Positions 43,041-51,446 of a DNA stretch of 62,386 nucleotides are shown here, one piece after another. The notes under the pieces were generated by a model, which was not told the DNA's origin, made no database searches, and was given only the letters and a program-made list of their open reading frames with translations. Source of the DNA: Saprospiraceae bacterium (GTDB lineage Bacteria > Bacteroidota > Bacteroidia > Chitinophagales > Saprospiraceae). The stretch's first letter is position 1. The number at the start of each line of letters is the position of its first letter. A program made the translations under genes and the position numbers. The stretch covers positions 1 to 62,386 of the forward strand of contig JABSSL010000044.1 of the NCBI GenBank assembly GCA_013214355.1. Reading direction: 5' to 3'.

Positions 43041-45122
43041 CTATTTCTCTACAAAACGCCCTTTCGTTAAGGTCTCTGTTCGCTTTGCATTAGGTAATAC
43101 ATCTTCTCGATAGAAATACACATCCCGCAGTTCATTTTTAGAGAAAAGCTTGAGCTGGTCTCCATAGTGAGGAGAACCTTTCTGGGTAGAGTTTCCATAG
43201 CTCATCAGCGCCTTAGCCCGAACCTTATCTCCGAATTCAATGACGGAGACCCAGGAGTCACCTCCACTGATATGCATTTTGCCATCGTCCTCTAAGCCAT
43301 TGGACCAAGCTACACGGAATACGCCTACGCTGCCGTCAGCGCCATTGCCAGGGAGGTCAAGCCCGTTGTAGGTAATACGATAAATGTCTCCCCAGGGCAG
43401 GTCGAGACGACCATATCCTCCCTTTAGTTCCGTGGCGGCTTCTTCTAGCAGTGCTACAGCTTTCTTTGGATCGGACAGACCATCCGGGGTCGTCCTTGCT
43501 TGCTCGAGCGACCATTGCGCTTTATAGTTTTGTGGATTCCATGGATTGAATTTATTGGACCACAGATAGAATAAGGCTGCCCCTTTACTATCCGCATTGG
43601 ACTCGCGGTCCCAGTTCTCCAATACTACCTTAGCTTCCTTTGCGAGCTCGGAGCCATGTTCATCGATGGCGGCAAAGAGATCGTCCAGAAGTCGATCGGC
43701 CATTTCCCAGCGCGTAGAAAGTTTGTATTCAACCAACTCATCGAAAGTGATGGACTCATCTTCAGCTAGCATGCGAGCAGAGCGTTGTGGGCGGTAACTC
43801 ATGCGGATCGGTGACATGTAGGGAGGGAAATCCTTTGGATTCAGTTGCATGGGGAAGGTGCTGGTCCAAGGCGGGTCATTGGCATTTTGCAGCCACCCCG
43901 CTGGTGGATTCTTGATTTTGGGGAGTTCAGCATAGGAGTGAACATCGGTCCAGATGTGCTTGGAATCATCACCAGGGACGATATTGCTCCAAAAGCCCCA
44001 GTCTCCACTACTACGCTTAGGAACTTGACCATTAAACATGTAAAAGATATCTCCTTTTTGGTCAGCGTACATGATATTGAAAAATGGGATTTGTACCTCT
44101 TTCAATGCGGCTTCGAACTCATCGAAATTCTGGGCTGTCCCCATTTTCCACCATTGCAAAGCAGCATGATAGCGATCGTAGCCCGGCATGCGAATGGCCA
44201 AGGCCTTTTCTCCTTTTTGACTAACCACTCTGCCATGCTCAGATTCGTAGATATCTAAAGCCTTTTCGGCGACCGAGCCATCCTTTTGCTTGACCTTGAC
44301 GGTTTTCTTCATCACCTTGAAAGGCTTGACTGCACCATCCAGTACGTAGCCTTGGTCCTTTAGCGTCAGTTCATACAAATCTGCATTATCAATGGTGTTA
44401 TTGGTATGACTCCAACCCAGTTTTTCATTGAAGGCGATACCTAGGGTAGGGAAGCCCACTAGCGTAGCTCCATAGGTGTTGATACCTGGTGCATTGAGGT
44501 GGCCTTCATAAAACAGCCATTCGTCAAACCAAGGGAGGTGTGGATTCTGTACAAGCATGGCATTCCCAGAGGCAGAGCGCTCTGCACTAACCGCGTAGGT
44601 ATTAGAGCCTCGACGCGCCCAATATTGGGAACGACCGATGTCACCACCACCCACAAAGCGGCTGTAAATTACGAATAGATAGTGGCGCATGACATCTTCA
44701 TGCTCAATCGGTAAAGCGACCTTCTTCGCTTCCTCAATCCGATCTGGAAAAGCCTCGGCATAGGCATTCATACCATCCACAAAGGCTGTGGCGTAGGGCT
44801 TGATCTCTGGCTTTTGATTCTCCCACCAAACATTAGCTAGCTCTGGAAATCCTAGCGTATGTACCATTTGATCATTTTGAAAGTATTCTTCTCCCCAGTA
44901 TTCTGAGGCACGTCCTCGGGATTTGGCGTAGAGCTCGATGATCAGGTTGCCATGGCTGTGCATTTGGGCCCATCCAAAGGCAAAACCTAGTTCTTCGAGG
45001 TTTTGGGCATAAATGTGTGGAATACCCCATTCATCCCAGAGGATCTCCGTGTTTTTTTGCTGCCCAAACAGAGAAATGCTGAGCAAAAGGGCGAAGGAGA
45101 AAGGAAATAGTTTCATTTTCAT
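43041..45122 (-). CDS. Penicillin acylase-family (S45) amidase
   Basis: A 693-residue Ntn-hydrolase precursor with a signal peptide (FPFSFALLLSISLFGQQ). The alpha-chain motif TEILWDEWGIPHIYA and the self-cleavage site ARRGSNTYAVS are clear, with Ser173 as the likely new N-terminal nucleophile of the beta chain; the following NAMLVQNPHLPW motif is also typical. Members cleave acyl side chains from beta-lactams, acyl-homoserine lactones or lipopeptides. The long alpha/beta layout is nearer to aculeacin/AHL acylases than to classic penicillin G acylase, but the substrate cannot be fixed. Single gene, followed by a palindromic repeat that may be its terminator. Confidence 0.9.
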   Translation of the reverse strand: MKMKLFPFSFALLLSISLFGQQKNTEILWDEWGIPHIYAQNLEELGFAFGWAQMHSHGNLIIELYAKSRGRASEYWGEEYFQNDQMVHTLGFPELANVWWENQKPEIKPYATAFVDGMNAYAEAFPDRIEEAKKVALPIEHEDVMRHYLFVIYSRFVGGGDIGRSQYWARRGSNTYAVSAERSASGNAMLVQNPHLPWFDEWLFYEGHLNAPGINTYGATLVGFPTLGIAFNEKLGWSHTNNTIDNADLYELTLKDQGYVLDGAVKPFKVMKKTVKVKQKDGSVAEKALDIYESEHGRVVSQKGEKALAIRMPGYDRYHAALQWWKMGTAQNFDEFEAALKEVQIPFFNIMYADQKGDIFYMFNGQVPKRSSGDWGFWSNIVPGDDSKHIWTDVHSYAELPKIKNPPAGWLQNANDPPWTSTFPMQLNPKDFPPYMSPIRMSYRPQRSARMLAEDESITFDELVEYKLSTRWEMADRLLDDLFAAIDEHGSELAKEAKVVLENWDRESNADSKGAALFYLWSNKFNPWNPQNYKAQWSLEQARTTPDGLSDPKKAVALLEEAATELKGGYGRLDLPWGDIYRITYNGLDLPGNGADGSVGVFRVAWSNGLEDDGKMHISGGDSWVSVIEFGDKVRAKALMSYGNSTQKGSPHYGDQLKLFSKNELRDVYFYREDVLPNAKRTETLTKGRFVEK

Positions 45123-45621
45123 TTTGTTGAATTGTATGGATTTATTTGTGGAACTGATTTCGCACTTTATAATGAATGAGGCCGATCGTTTACCTTCCAG
45201 CTGTCTACTTAAGATAAACTAGAATTTATCTTGGTGAAAAGCCCTCTTAGGGTTCCTACTTCATCTCGGCATTAGTTCGTTCAGATGCCTAAAATACCAA
45301 ATCCTGGGTAACAAGCTGGAATATTTCTAGAAGACAACTTCTGATGTTGAAATTGCTGTGAATGTAGAGGACGTAACTGTACAATTCAGAAATTAAATAT
45401 TCGAATTTCAGCATCTATTGCCTTCAGAAAACGTATGGCTAGATATGAACTTCACTTACCAGTAATCAAGCCTGCGGTTTTTTCCGTACATTTCCTTACT
45501 TTCCTATTAAACCGATTTATCCCGTTAACAAGTTTATTGCTCTGCTCACTATATTGAGTGTTTCTAGCATATACAACTAAGATCATATTTTTTATAAAAC
45601 TATAACCAAAACTACTCCAAC
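45123..45621. other. Gene-free divergent intergenic region
   Basis: This 499-bp stretch separates the divergent amidase and SPOR lipoprotein genes. I see no convincing open frame or RNA gene. The only clear structure is an 8-bp inverted repeat AAGATAAA / TTTATCTT with a 6-base spacer at 45211-45232, a possible operator. The rest is AT-rich and probably holds the two promoters. Confidence 0.4.
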
Positions 45622-46167
45622 ATGAAGAACCTCTTCCCCCTAATTGCAATAGCCTGCGCTATGGTGTTAGCCTCCTGCAGTGCCTCCAAAGAATTGACGG
45701 CAGAAGTGGAATCCGCCAAATCTTCCTTAAAGCAATGTGAAGACCAGGTAGCCACTTTGCAGAGAGAATTGACACAAGCTAAGAATATGCTCGGTGGCTC
45801 TGGAGATGAGCTGACGCAAACGCAAGCTGAGAACCAGTCCTTGCGGAGTGAAATGGATAATCTTCGCAATCAACTCGCTACGGTAACCAAAGAGATGCAA
45901 GCCTCTTCCGATAACTATGGCGTATGGTTTCGGGTGCAGATTGGTGCCTACGAGCAAAGGCGTATCGACAATAGCCTAGAGACAACAGATCAACTGTCAC
46001 TCGAAACCAGAAATGAGCTACAGAAGATCGCCCTTGGACGCTTCCGTGTATACGAAGATGCGAAGCAACTTCAAACACAATTACAGGAGATGGGATTAAA
46101 GGATGCCTGGGTGGTGTCGTATAAGGATGGTGTACGTATCTCCGTGGAAGAGGCCCTGAGGAACTAA
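45622..46167 (+). CDS. SPOR-domain lipoprotein with coiled coil
   Basis: A 181-residue lipoprotein: lipobox VLASC, then a coiled coil (about 23-90, AEVESAKSSLKQCEDQVATL and the QSLRSEMDNLRNQLATVTKE heptads), then a SPOR-like domain (WFRVQIGAYEQ ... IALGRFRVYEDAKQLQTQL ... DAWVVSYKDGVRIS). SPOR domains bind denuded peptidoglycan, often at the division site, so it may link the outer membrane to the cell wall. The ATG start fits the signal. Single gene; downstream is a cluster of palindromic repeats. Confidence 0.8.
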   Translation: MKNLFPLIAIACAMVLASCSASKELTAEVESAKSSLKQCEDQVATLQRELTQAKNMLGGSGDELTQTQAENQSLRSEMDNLRNQLATVTKEMQASSDNYGVWFRVQIGAYEQRRIDNSLETTDQLSLETRNELQKIALGRFRVYEDAKQLQTQLQEMGLKDAWVVSYKDGVRISVEEALRN

Positions 46168-46178
46168 GCGCCCTGGCT

Positions 46179-46276
46179 AAGTCATCCGAAGTTTAGCGAC
46201 TGCAAGTCATCCGAAGTTTAGCTAGGTCCTGCCGAAGTGAAACTTCGGATGACTAAACCTTGGGCTTCGGATGACT
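46179..46276. repeat. Cluster of CATCCGAA palindromic repeats (two direct, two inverted copies)
   Basis: AAGTCATCCGAAGTTTAGC occurs at 46179-46197 and again, identical, at 46204-46222. The inverse AAACTTCGGATGACT occurs at 46240-46254, and a shorter inverse CTTCGGATGACT at 46265-46276. The copies can pair into nested hairpins between the convergent SPOR and uvrC genes, where they may also terminate transcription both ways. The core is shared with the repeat at 42975-43026. Confidence 0.7.
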
Positions 46277-46288
46277 AGGCTCAGAAGC

Positions 46289-48109
46289 CTAAGCCTCCTT
46301 CGGCTCTTCCCCTGCCTTGAAATAATCCATGACTTTTTTCGCTACATTCAGATTACTTGCCTCAGCGATTTGGGCAGCAGTGGCTTGGCGGAGCTTTTTC
46401 ACCGAGCCAAAATGCGTTAGCAATTTCTCCGCTGTTTTATTCCCAATGCCAGGAATGTCGGTCAGTTCTGTGCCAAGGAAGGCACGAGAACGTTGATCCC
46501 GGTGGAAGGTGATGGCGAAGCGGTGCGCCTCGTTCCGAGCCTGTTGAATAACCTTTAAGGTCTCCGACTTTTTGTCAATGTATAAGGGGATCGGATCATC
46601 GGGAAAGAAGATCTCCTCTAGGCGTTTGGCAATACCGATAATGGTTACCTTATCTTCAATTCCCAGTTGACGGATAATCTTCGTAGCCGCACTCAATTGC
46701 CCTTTACCGCCATCAATAATAATCAATTGTGGTAAAGGGCTGTTTTCTTTCACCAACCTAGAATAACGTCGCCTTACCACTTCCTCCATAGAAGCAAAAT
46801 CATTCGGACCTTCTACGGTTTTGATGTTGAAATGGCGATAGTCCTTTTTGGAGGGCTTGGCATTTTTGAAAACCACACAAGAAGATACAGGATGTGCACC
46901 TTGAATATTTGAATTATCAAAGCACTCTAGATGAATAGGTAGTACATCCATCTGTAGGTCTTTTTGCATGGTACGCAAGATCCGTTCGGCTGGCGTCTGT
47001 TTATTGGTTCGACTGACCGCCTCTTTCTGTTTTTGCATCAAATAGAACTTCACATTCTTCTGTGACAGTTCCAGGAGCTTCTTCTTGTCGCCAATCTTAG
47101 GGACCGTGATGGTCAGATCTTCGTCGGAAAGGGTGAGTGGATAGGGGAGGATTAATTCTTGGGCGATGCTATTGAACCGCTCTCTCAGCAACGGAATCGT
47201 ATACTGCAGCAAATCTTCCTCCTCGTCGTCCAGGTTGATGACTAACTCTTGGGTGTGGGTGTGAATGATGGCTCCGTTGACGATTTTCAGGTAATTGATG
47301 TATGCTTCCTTCTCCGCGGAGGCAATGGTGAAGACATCCACATCCCGGATTTTCGTGCTGACAACGGTTGACTTGGCTTGATAATCATTAAAGGCATCTA
47401 GCTTCTCTTTCATTTGCTGCGCCTTCTCAAACTCCAGGTTCTCAGCCATTTTCTGCATTTCCTGTTTGAAATGCTGGATTACAGCTTTAAAGTTCCCCTT
47501 GAGTATATTTCTGATTTGAGCAATTTTTTCGTTGTACTCCTCCTCCGACTCAAACCCCACACAAGGGCCGATACAATTCTTAATGTGATATTCCAGACAC
47601 ACTTTGAATTTACCCCCATCGATATTTGGTTGGGATAGGTTTAAAGTACAGGTACGGAGCGGGAATAATTGCTTGATCAGATCCAAGATTATCTTTAGCC
47701 GATACTTAGAGGTATATGGGCCGAAATAGGTAGATCCGTCCCGAATTACCCGGCGGGTAATGAAGACCCTAGGAAAGCGCTCCTTCTTAATGCAGAGGTA
47801 GGAATAGGACTTTCCATCCTTTAGCATCACATTGTAACGCGGCTGATATTTCTTGATGAGGGAATTTTCCAGTAAGAGGGCATCCGCTTCAGTCTCTACT
47901 AAGGTAAACTCCAGATGATCTGCATTTTTTACCAGTACCCGGGTCTTATGCGCTCGACCCTTGCGTTCCCCAAAGTAAGAAGCCACGCGGTTGCGCAAAC
48001 TTTTGGCCTTACCAACATATAAGATGATACCCGATTCATCTAGGAATCGATATACACCAGGTTCATGTGGAATGGTATCCGCAATCTTCTTGAAATCCTC
48101 TGTTGTCAT
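46289..48109 (-). CDS. uvrC: Excinuclease ABC subunit C
   Basis: A 606-residue UvrC, close to the usual bacterial length. The N-terminal GIY-YIG nuclease domain (PGVYRFLDESGIILYVGKAK), the cysteine cluster segment (CLEYHIKNCIGPC), the UVR motif (LEFEKAQQMKEKLDAF), the C-terminal RNase H-like nuclease (HLECFDNSNIQGAHPVSSCV, DGGKGQLSAA), and the tandem helix-hairpin-helix end (TDIPGIGNKTAEKLLTHFGS) are all present. It makes both incisions in nucleotide excision repair after recruitment by UvrB. Not in a recognisable repair operon. ATG start matches the family. Confidence 0.97.
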   Translation of the reverse strand: MTTEDFKKIADTIPHEPGVYRFLDESGIILYVGKAKSLRNRVASYFGERKGRAHKTRVLVKNADHLEFTLVETEADALLLENSLIKKYQPRYNVMLKDGKSYSYLCIKKERFPRVFITRRVIRDGSTYFGPYTSKYRLKIILDLIKQLFPLRTCTLNLSQPNIDGGKFKVCLEYHIKNCIGPCVGFESEEEYNEKIAQIRNILKGNFKAVIQHFKQEMQKMAENLEFEKAQQMKEKLDAFNDYQAKSTVVSTKIRDVDVFTIASAEKEAYINYLKIVNGAIIHTHTQELVINLDDEEEDLLQYTIPLLRERFNSIAQELILPYPLTLSDEDLTITVPKIGDKKKLLELSQKNVKFYLMQKQKEAVSRTNKQTPAERILRTMQKDLQMDVLPIHLECFDNSNIQGAHPVSSCVVFKNAKPSKKDYRHFNIKTVEGPNDFASMEEVVRRRYSRLVKENSPLPQLIIIDGGKGQLSAATKIIRQLGIEDKVTIIGIAKRLEEIFFPDDPIPLYIDKKSETLKVIQQARNEAHRFAITFHRDQRSRAFLGTELTDIPGIGNKTAEKLLTHFGSVKKLRQATAAQIAEASNLNVAKKVMDYFKAGEEPKEA

Positions 48110-48185
48110 GAAATGAGCATACGCTTAGCAAGCTTCTCCAATAAAAACACCCGCCCTTGAACAATGGTTGTGGATCATCCCGAAA

Positions 48186-49442
48186 CTATTCGACCACTCG
48201 CCCTCCTTTTAACTCGTCCTGATATTTGTCTAATTCAGCCCATTTCCCAGCAGCTGCCAGGGTTGCTTGATTAGACCAGGTATTAGGATCATGGATGCGA
48301 TAACGTTCGCCGGCAGCCGTTAAAATTTCCTGTAGGCGCTCCAGCGTAGCTTCGGCTAGGTCTTGCCAGTTGTTAATACCGCCATCCTTAAGGAGTTGCT
48401 CAATCTTTGGCCCGATACCTTCAACAATCTTTAGATTGGTGGGATCGGTAGAGAGGGTGGCTTTCTTTTTGAGTGCACTGGGGTTATTGGTCTTCATCGC
48501 CAACAATTTCTTGGCTTGTCCAACCCAGTCATCCTTTTCGATTCTGCCAGGGAAGTAGGCTACATCGCGGGTTACTTGTTCGATCTTAGGGCCGTCAAAT
48601 TCCGCAATCTGTTTGTAGGTATAAATGCCAATGTCATTGAGCTTCTTTTCAATAAATGGACCCACGCCATTGATTAGCGTGAGATCATCTTTATCATGAT
48701 CCTCAATGATGATTTTTTCATTTAAGACCTTTTTTTCCACCTTAGTCAGGCTTTCCGGATCTGGTTCAGCTGTTCCATCTTCCTCTACAAAAGATAGAAT
48801 GGGTTCAGCTGTCTTGGTGGCTTCGGTCTGAGTGGGAGCTTGTGTTTGTAGGACCTTTAGATCCGCCAACTCGGCCTTGAGCGTTTCATTTTCTTCATCC
48901 AAATGACTCAGCCTTGATTCAAAGGTAGCCAGCTGTTGACGCGTGGCATTGTAAAGGCTTTGCATTTGGGCCATATTATCTACCTGCTCATCTTCTTTTT
49001 CCACCACTTGATTGAGCTGAGTATTTTCTGCCTTCAACTGAGTAATCTCGTCTTTCAGGCCAGCGATGATGGTGTTATATTCTCTATCAGTCGTTTGCAC
49101 CTCTTCCAGTTGTTGGTTGACTTGATAGACATCCTTCAGCAGTTTGGCCTTCTCTTTTTCCAACTCATCAATGCGATCGGTGTAAGAGGCAAGGTTGTAT
49201 TCTGATTGTTTGAGCTGCTTTTCGTACTCTGCCTGTTTGCCGAGCAGGGTTTCATTCTCAAGTTGAAGCTCGCTCAGTTTTTTTTTCTCTGCTTTTAGTT
49301 CTTTACGCAGCTTTCGAACTGCGCCTGATCTGAGCAGAAAGCCGATTAGCATACCAAATAGCAAGGCAATGAACATGATAGCCAAAATGGTGTAGCTATC
49401 CTGTGAATCGAAATTGGCGAACAAATCTTGAAGACCTTCCAT
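48186..49442 (-). CDS. Membrane-anchored coiled-coil protein with two helix-hairpin-helix domains
   Basis: A 418-residue protein: one N-terminal membrane helix (about 17-38, LAIMFIALLFGMLIGFLL), a long coiled coil (40-200), an acidic low-complexity linker (201-245), and two helix-hairpin-helix modules of the DUF4332-like type (LTLINGVGPFIEKKLNDIG, LKIVEGIGPKIEQLLKDGG) with a conserved-looking tail (RYRIHDPNTWSNQATLAA). HhH modules usually bind DNA or nucleic-acid enzymes, so a membrane-tethered HhH protein is notable. It is co-transcribed with the upstream OmpA gene (23 bp gap). Function unknown; a link between envelope and nucleoid is speculative. Confidence 0.7.
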   Translation of the reverse strand: MEGLQDLFANFDSQDSYTILAIMFIALLFGMLIGFLLRSGAVRKLRKELKAEKKKLSELQLENETLLGKQAEYEKQLKQSEYNLASYTDRIDELEKEKAKLLKDVYQVNQQLEEVQTTDREYNTIIAGLKDEITQLKAENTQLNQVVEKEDEQVDNMAQMQSLYNATRQQLATFESRLSHLDEENETLKAELADLKVLQTQAPTQTEATKTAEPILSFVEEDGTAEPDPESLTKVEKKVLNEKIIIEDHDKDDLTLINGVGPFIEKKLNDIGIYTYKQIAEFDGPKIEQVTRDVAYFPGRIEKDDWVGQAKKLLAMKTNNPSALKKKATLSTDPTNLKIVEGIGPKIEQLLKDGGINNWQDLAEATLERLQEILTAAGERYRIHDPNTWSNQATLAAAGKWAELDKYQDELKGGRVVE

Positions 49443-49465
49443 AAAGTATAGTGTTTTGAGTGTTC

Positions 49466-50347
49466 TTACTCAATGGTGAAATTTACTCTGCGATTTTTCT
49501 GTCGTCCTTCCGGGAAATCTTTTCCATTCTTTTTGTTAGGAGCTACTGGTTGTGTTTCCCCGTCAGAACGCGTTTCTATAGTAGCGCTGACACCTAATTC
49601 TCTGAAATATTCTAAGGCACTCTCGGCACGTTTTATGCCCAAGTTATAGTTGTATTTGGACGTACCTTTACTATCGGTATGTCCAGTAATTACGATCTTC
49701 TCCTCCGGGTTTAAGGAGAGATAAGTCTTCACTGAATCGGCATAGTCAATAAAGGATTCCCCAGGGATGAATTCCGCTGAATTAAAGCGGAAATTAGCAT
49801 CGGAGAATGTCATATTCTTGAACTCGAAGGCTAAGCCACGGTTCTCGAATTCATCTGGAATCGCATTTGGATCAAATAGCTCAAATAGCAGCGGCACCCC
49901 TAAGGTAATATCCTCACTCACTCCATTATCTAGCTTGATTCTAGAGGGATCAATCCCTCTGCGTTCCAGTAGGCCTCTGACATAGGCGGCTCGAGCCGTC
50001 CCAAGTTCCTCATACCATCCCGGAGGGTCAATACCTGTTTCCGTAGTTCGGTAAAAGGCTGTGATGGTAAGGTCTCTTGTCGTATCTGCCTTTAGAATGG
50101 CTGCTACAGTATCCAAGAAAGCTCGATTGTCATCATTGAGGCGTGCGTCCACGGAAGCGGAATCAAAGGCGAACTGATCGTAGCCTTGTAGAATGATCTT
50201 CTCCCCGTCGGTGAGGCTTAAGGTTTTGAGGCGAATATCGGTGGGCTCTTTTTCGCATTGTTGGCGGACTTCACATACAAAGTACCAACGTGCCCACATG
50301 GCAAAAGCCAGAAACGTAAGGAATACCAGAAAGGCCAGAAACCTCAT
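49466..50347 (-). CDS. OmpA-family protein with two OmpA-like modules
   Basis: A 293-residue protein with an N-terminal signal anchor (LAFLVFLTFLAFAMWARWYF). The first half contains a divergent OmpA-like module (FAFDSASVDARLNDDNRAFL ... IDPSRIKLDNG) and the second a canonical one (FRFNSAEFIPGE ... IVITGHTDSKGTSKYN ... GRQKNRRVNFTIE), whose Asp/Arg pair (TGHTDS, NRRV) binds diaminopimelate in peptidoglycan. It probably sits in the periplasm bound to the cell wall. First gene of an operon with the HhH coiled-coil protein. Confidence 0.8.
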   Translation of the reverse strand: MRFLAFLVFLTFLAFAMWARWYFVCEVRQQCEKEPTDIRLKTLSLTDGEKIILQGYDQFAFDSASVDARLNDDNRAFLDTVAAILKADTTRDLTITAFYRTTETGIDPPGWYEELGTARAAYVRGLLERRGIDPSRIKLDNGVSEDITLGVPLLFELFDPNAIPDEFENRGLAFEFKNMTFSDANFRFNSAEFIPGESFIDYADSVKTYLSLNPEEKIVITGHTDSKGTSKYNYNLGIKRAESALEYFRELGVSATIETRSDGETQPVAPNKKNGKDFPEGRQKNRRVNFTIE

Positions 50348-50445
50348 ATATGATAGCGTTTGTTAATGATTAAGCTGTTAACATACACAATTATAGTGAA
50401 AAAATCCATACTGCTACGAAATCAAGCTTTGATCATCAAGGATGC

Positions 50446-51195
50446 CTAGGAGTGGAGGTGTCTTTGTCTCATGCTTTCATACAAAATCATACCCGTAGCA
50501 ACGGAAACGTTGAGGGAGTCGGTGGTACCTCGTTGAGGAATAATGAATAATTCATCTGCCGCTTTTTCCATGGAAGGGCTGATGCCGTCCCCTTCAGATC
50601 CTACAATGAGGGCGAGGGGGAGTGTCCAATCCAATTCGTGGATAGATTTGCTGGCTTTTAAACTACTGGCCATGACCGATAGTCCAGATTGTTGCAGGAA
50701 CTCCACTGCCTTGACTAAACTGGGTTCTCGGCAGACGGGAATCTTAGCTAAGGCACCAGCAGAGGTCTTCATGGCATCCGCATTGATTTGGGCAGTGCCT
50801 TTCAGGGGAACTACTAAAGCATGGGCTCCGCAAACTTCTGCGGTCCGTGCTATCGCTCCTAGATTACGAACATCCGTAACTCCATCTAGCACCACAATCA
50901 AGGGCGTCTGCGAATTCTCGTAGACGGTAGGTAAAACATCCATAATCCGATAAAAAGGGATGGGGGCAATCAATGCGATAATACCCTGATGGTTGGCTCT
51001 AACCAAGCGATTCATCCGCTCTTTGGGGGCGATCTGTAGCGGGATATTGGCAGCTTTGGTAAGCTGGCGAATCTCTTTTTCCAAGGGGCCACGAACACCT
51101 TGCTGGAAAATCACTTTGTCCAGCGAAACCCCCGCCTCAATGGCATCTACCACAGGGTGGCGACCGTAGATGATGTCTTTTACCTTTTTCTGCAT
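50446..51195 (-). CDS. rlmB: 23S rRNA (guanosine-2'-O)-methyltransferase, TrmH/SpoU family
   Basis: About 249 residues from the ATG giving MQKKVKDIIYGRHPV; a TTG three codons earlier is less likely. The N-terminal substrate-binding domain (IYGRHPVVDAIEAG) is followed by the SpoU knot domain: LDGVTDVRNLGAIARTAEV, LIVGSEGDGIS, and DSLNVSVATGMILYESMR, the three family motifs with the SAM-binding trefoil knot. The pattern fits RlmB, which methylates G2251 of 23S rRNA; a TrmH-like relative cannot be excluded. Single gene. Confidence 0.9.
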   Translation of the reverse strand: MQKKVKDIIYGRHPVVDAIEAGVSLDKVIFQQGVRGPLEKEIRQLTKAANIPLQIAPKERMNRLVRANHQGIIALIAPIPFYRIMDVLPTVYENSQTPLIVVLDGVTDVRNLGAIARTAEVCGAHALVVPLKGTAQINADAMKTSAGALAKIPVCREPSLVKAVEFLQQSGLSVMASSLKASKSIHELDWTLPLALIVGSEGDGISPSMEKAADELFIIPQRGTTDSLNVSVATGMILYESMRQRHLHS

Positions 51196-51342
51196 GTGGA
51201 ACAAATGTACTATAAAAGGAGGAAAACCAGATCAGACTCAGAAAGACGTGTAATGGACAAAACTGATTTTGGCAATACCTTAATTGTCGGGTAGGAGGTA
51301 GAATGAGTAGACAAGGGCTAGCTGAACGCCAAAGAAAATGTA

Positions 51343-51350
51343 TAAATTTG
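51343..51350 (+). promoter_or_regulatory. Candidate -7 promoter element of the M36 protease gene
   Basis: TAAATTTG fits the TANNTTTG consensus exactly and lies about 97 bp before the protease start. No good TTTG -33 element is seen at the usual distance, so this is tentative. Confidence 0.3.
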
Positions 51351-51446
51351 AGCGAAATTCACTAAACAAACCATTGAAAGAGCAACTTTTTGTTACCCGG
51401 AGATAGCACAACTCTTTCTTTCTAACCAAAATCAAAATTGCAGCAG

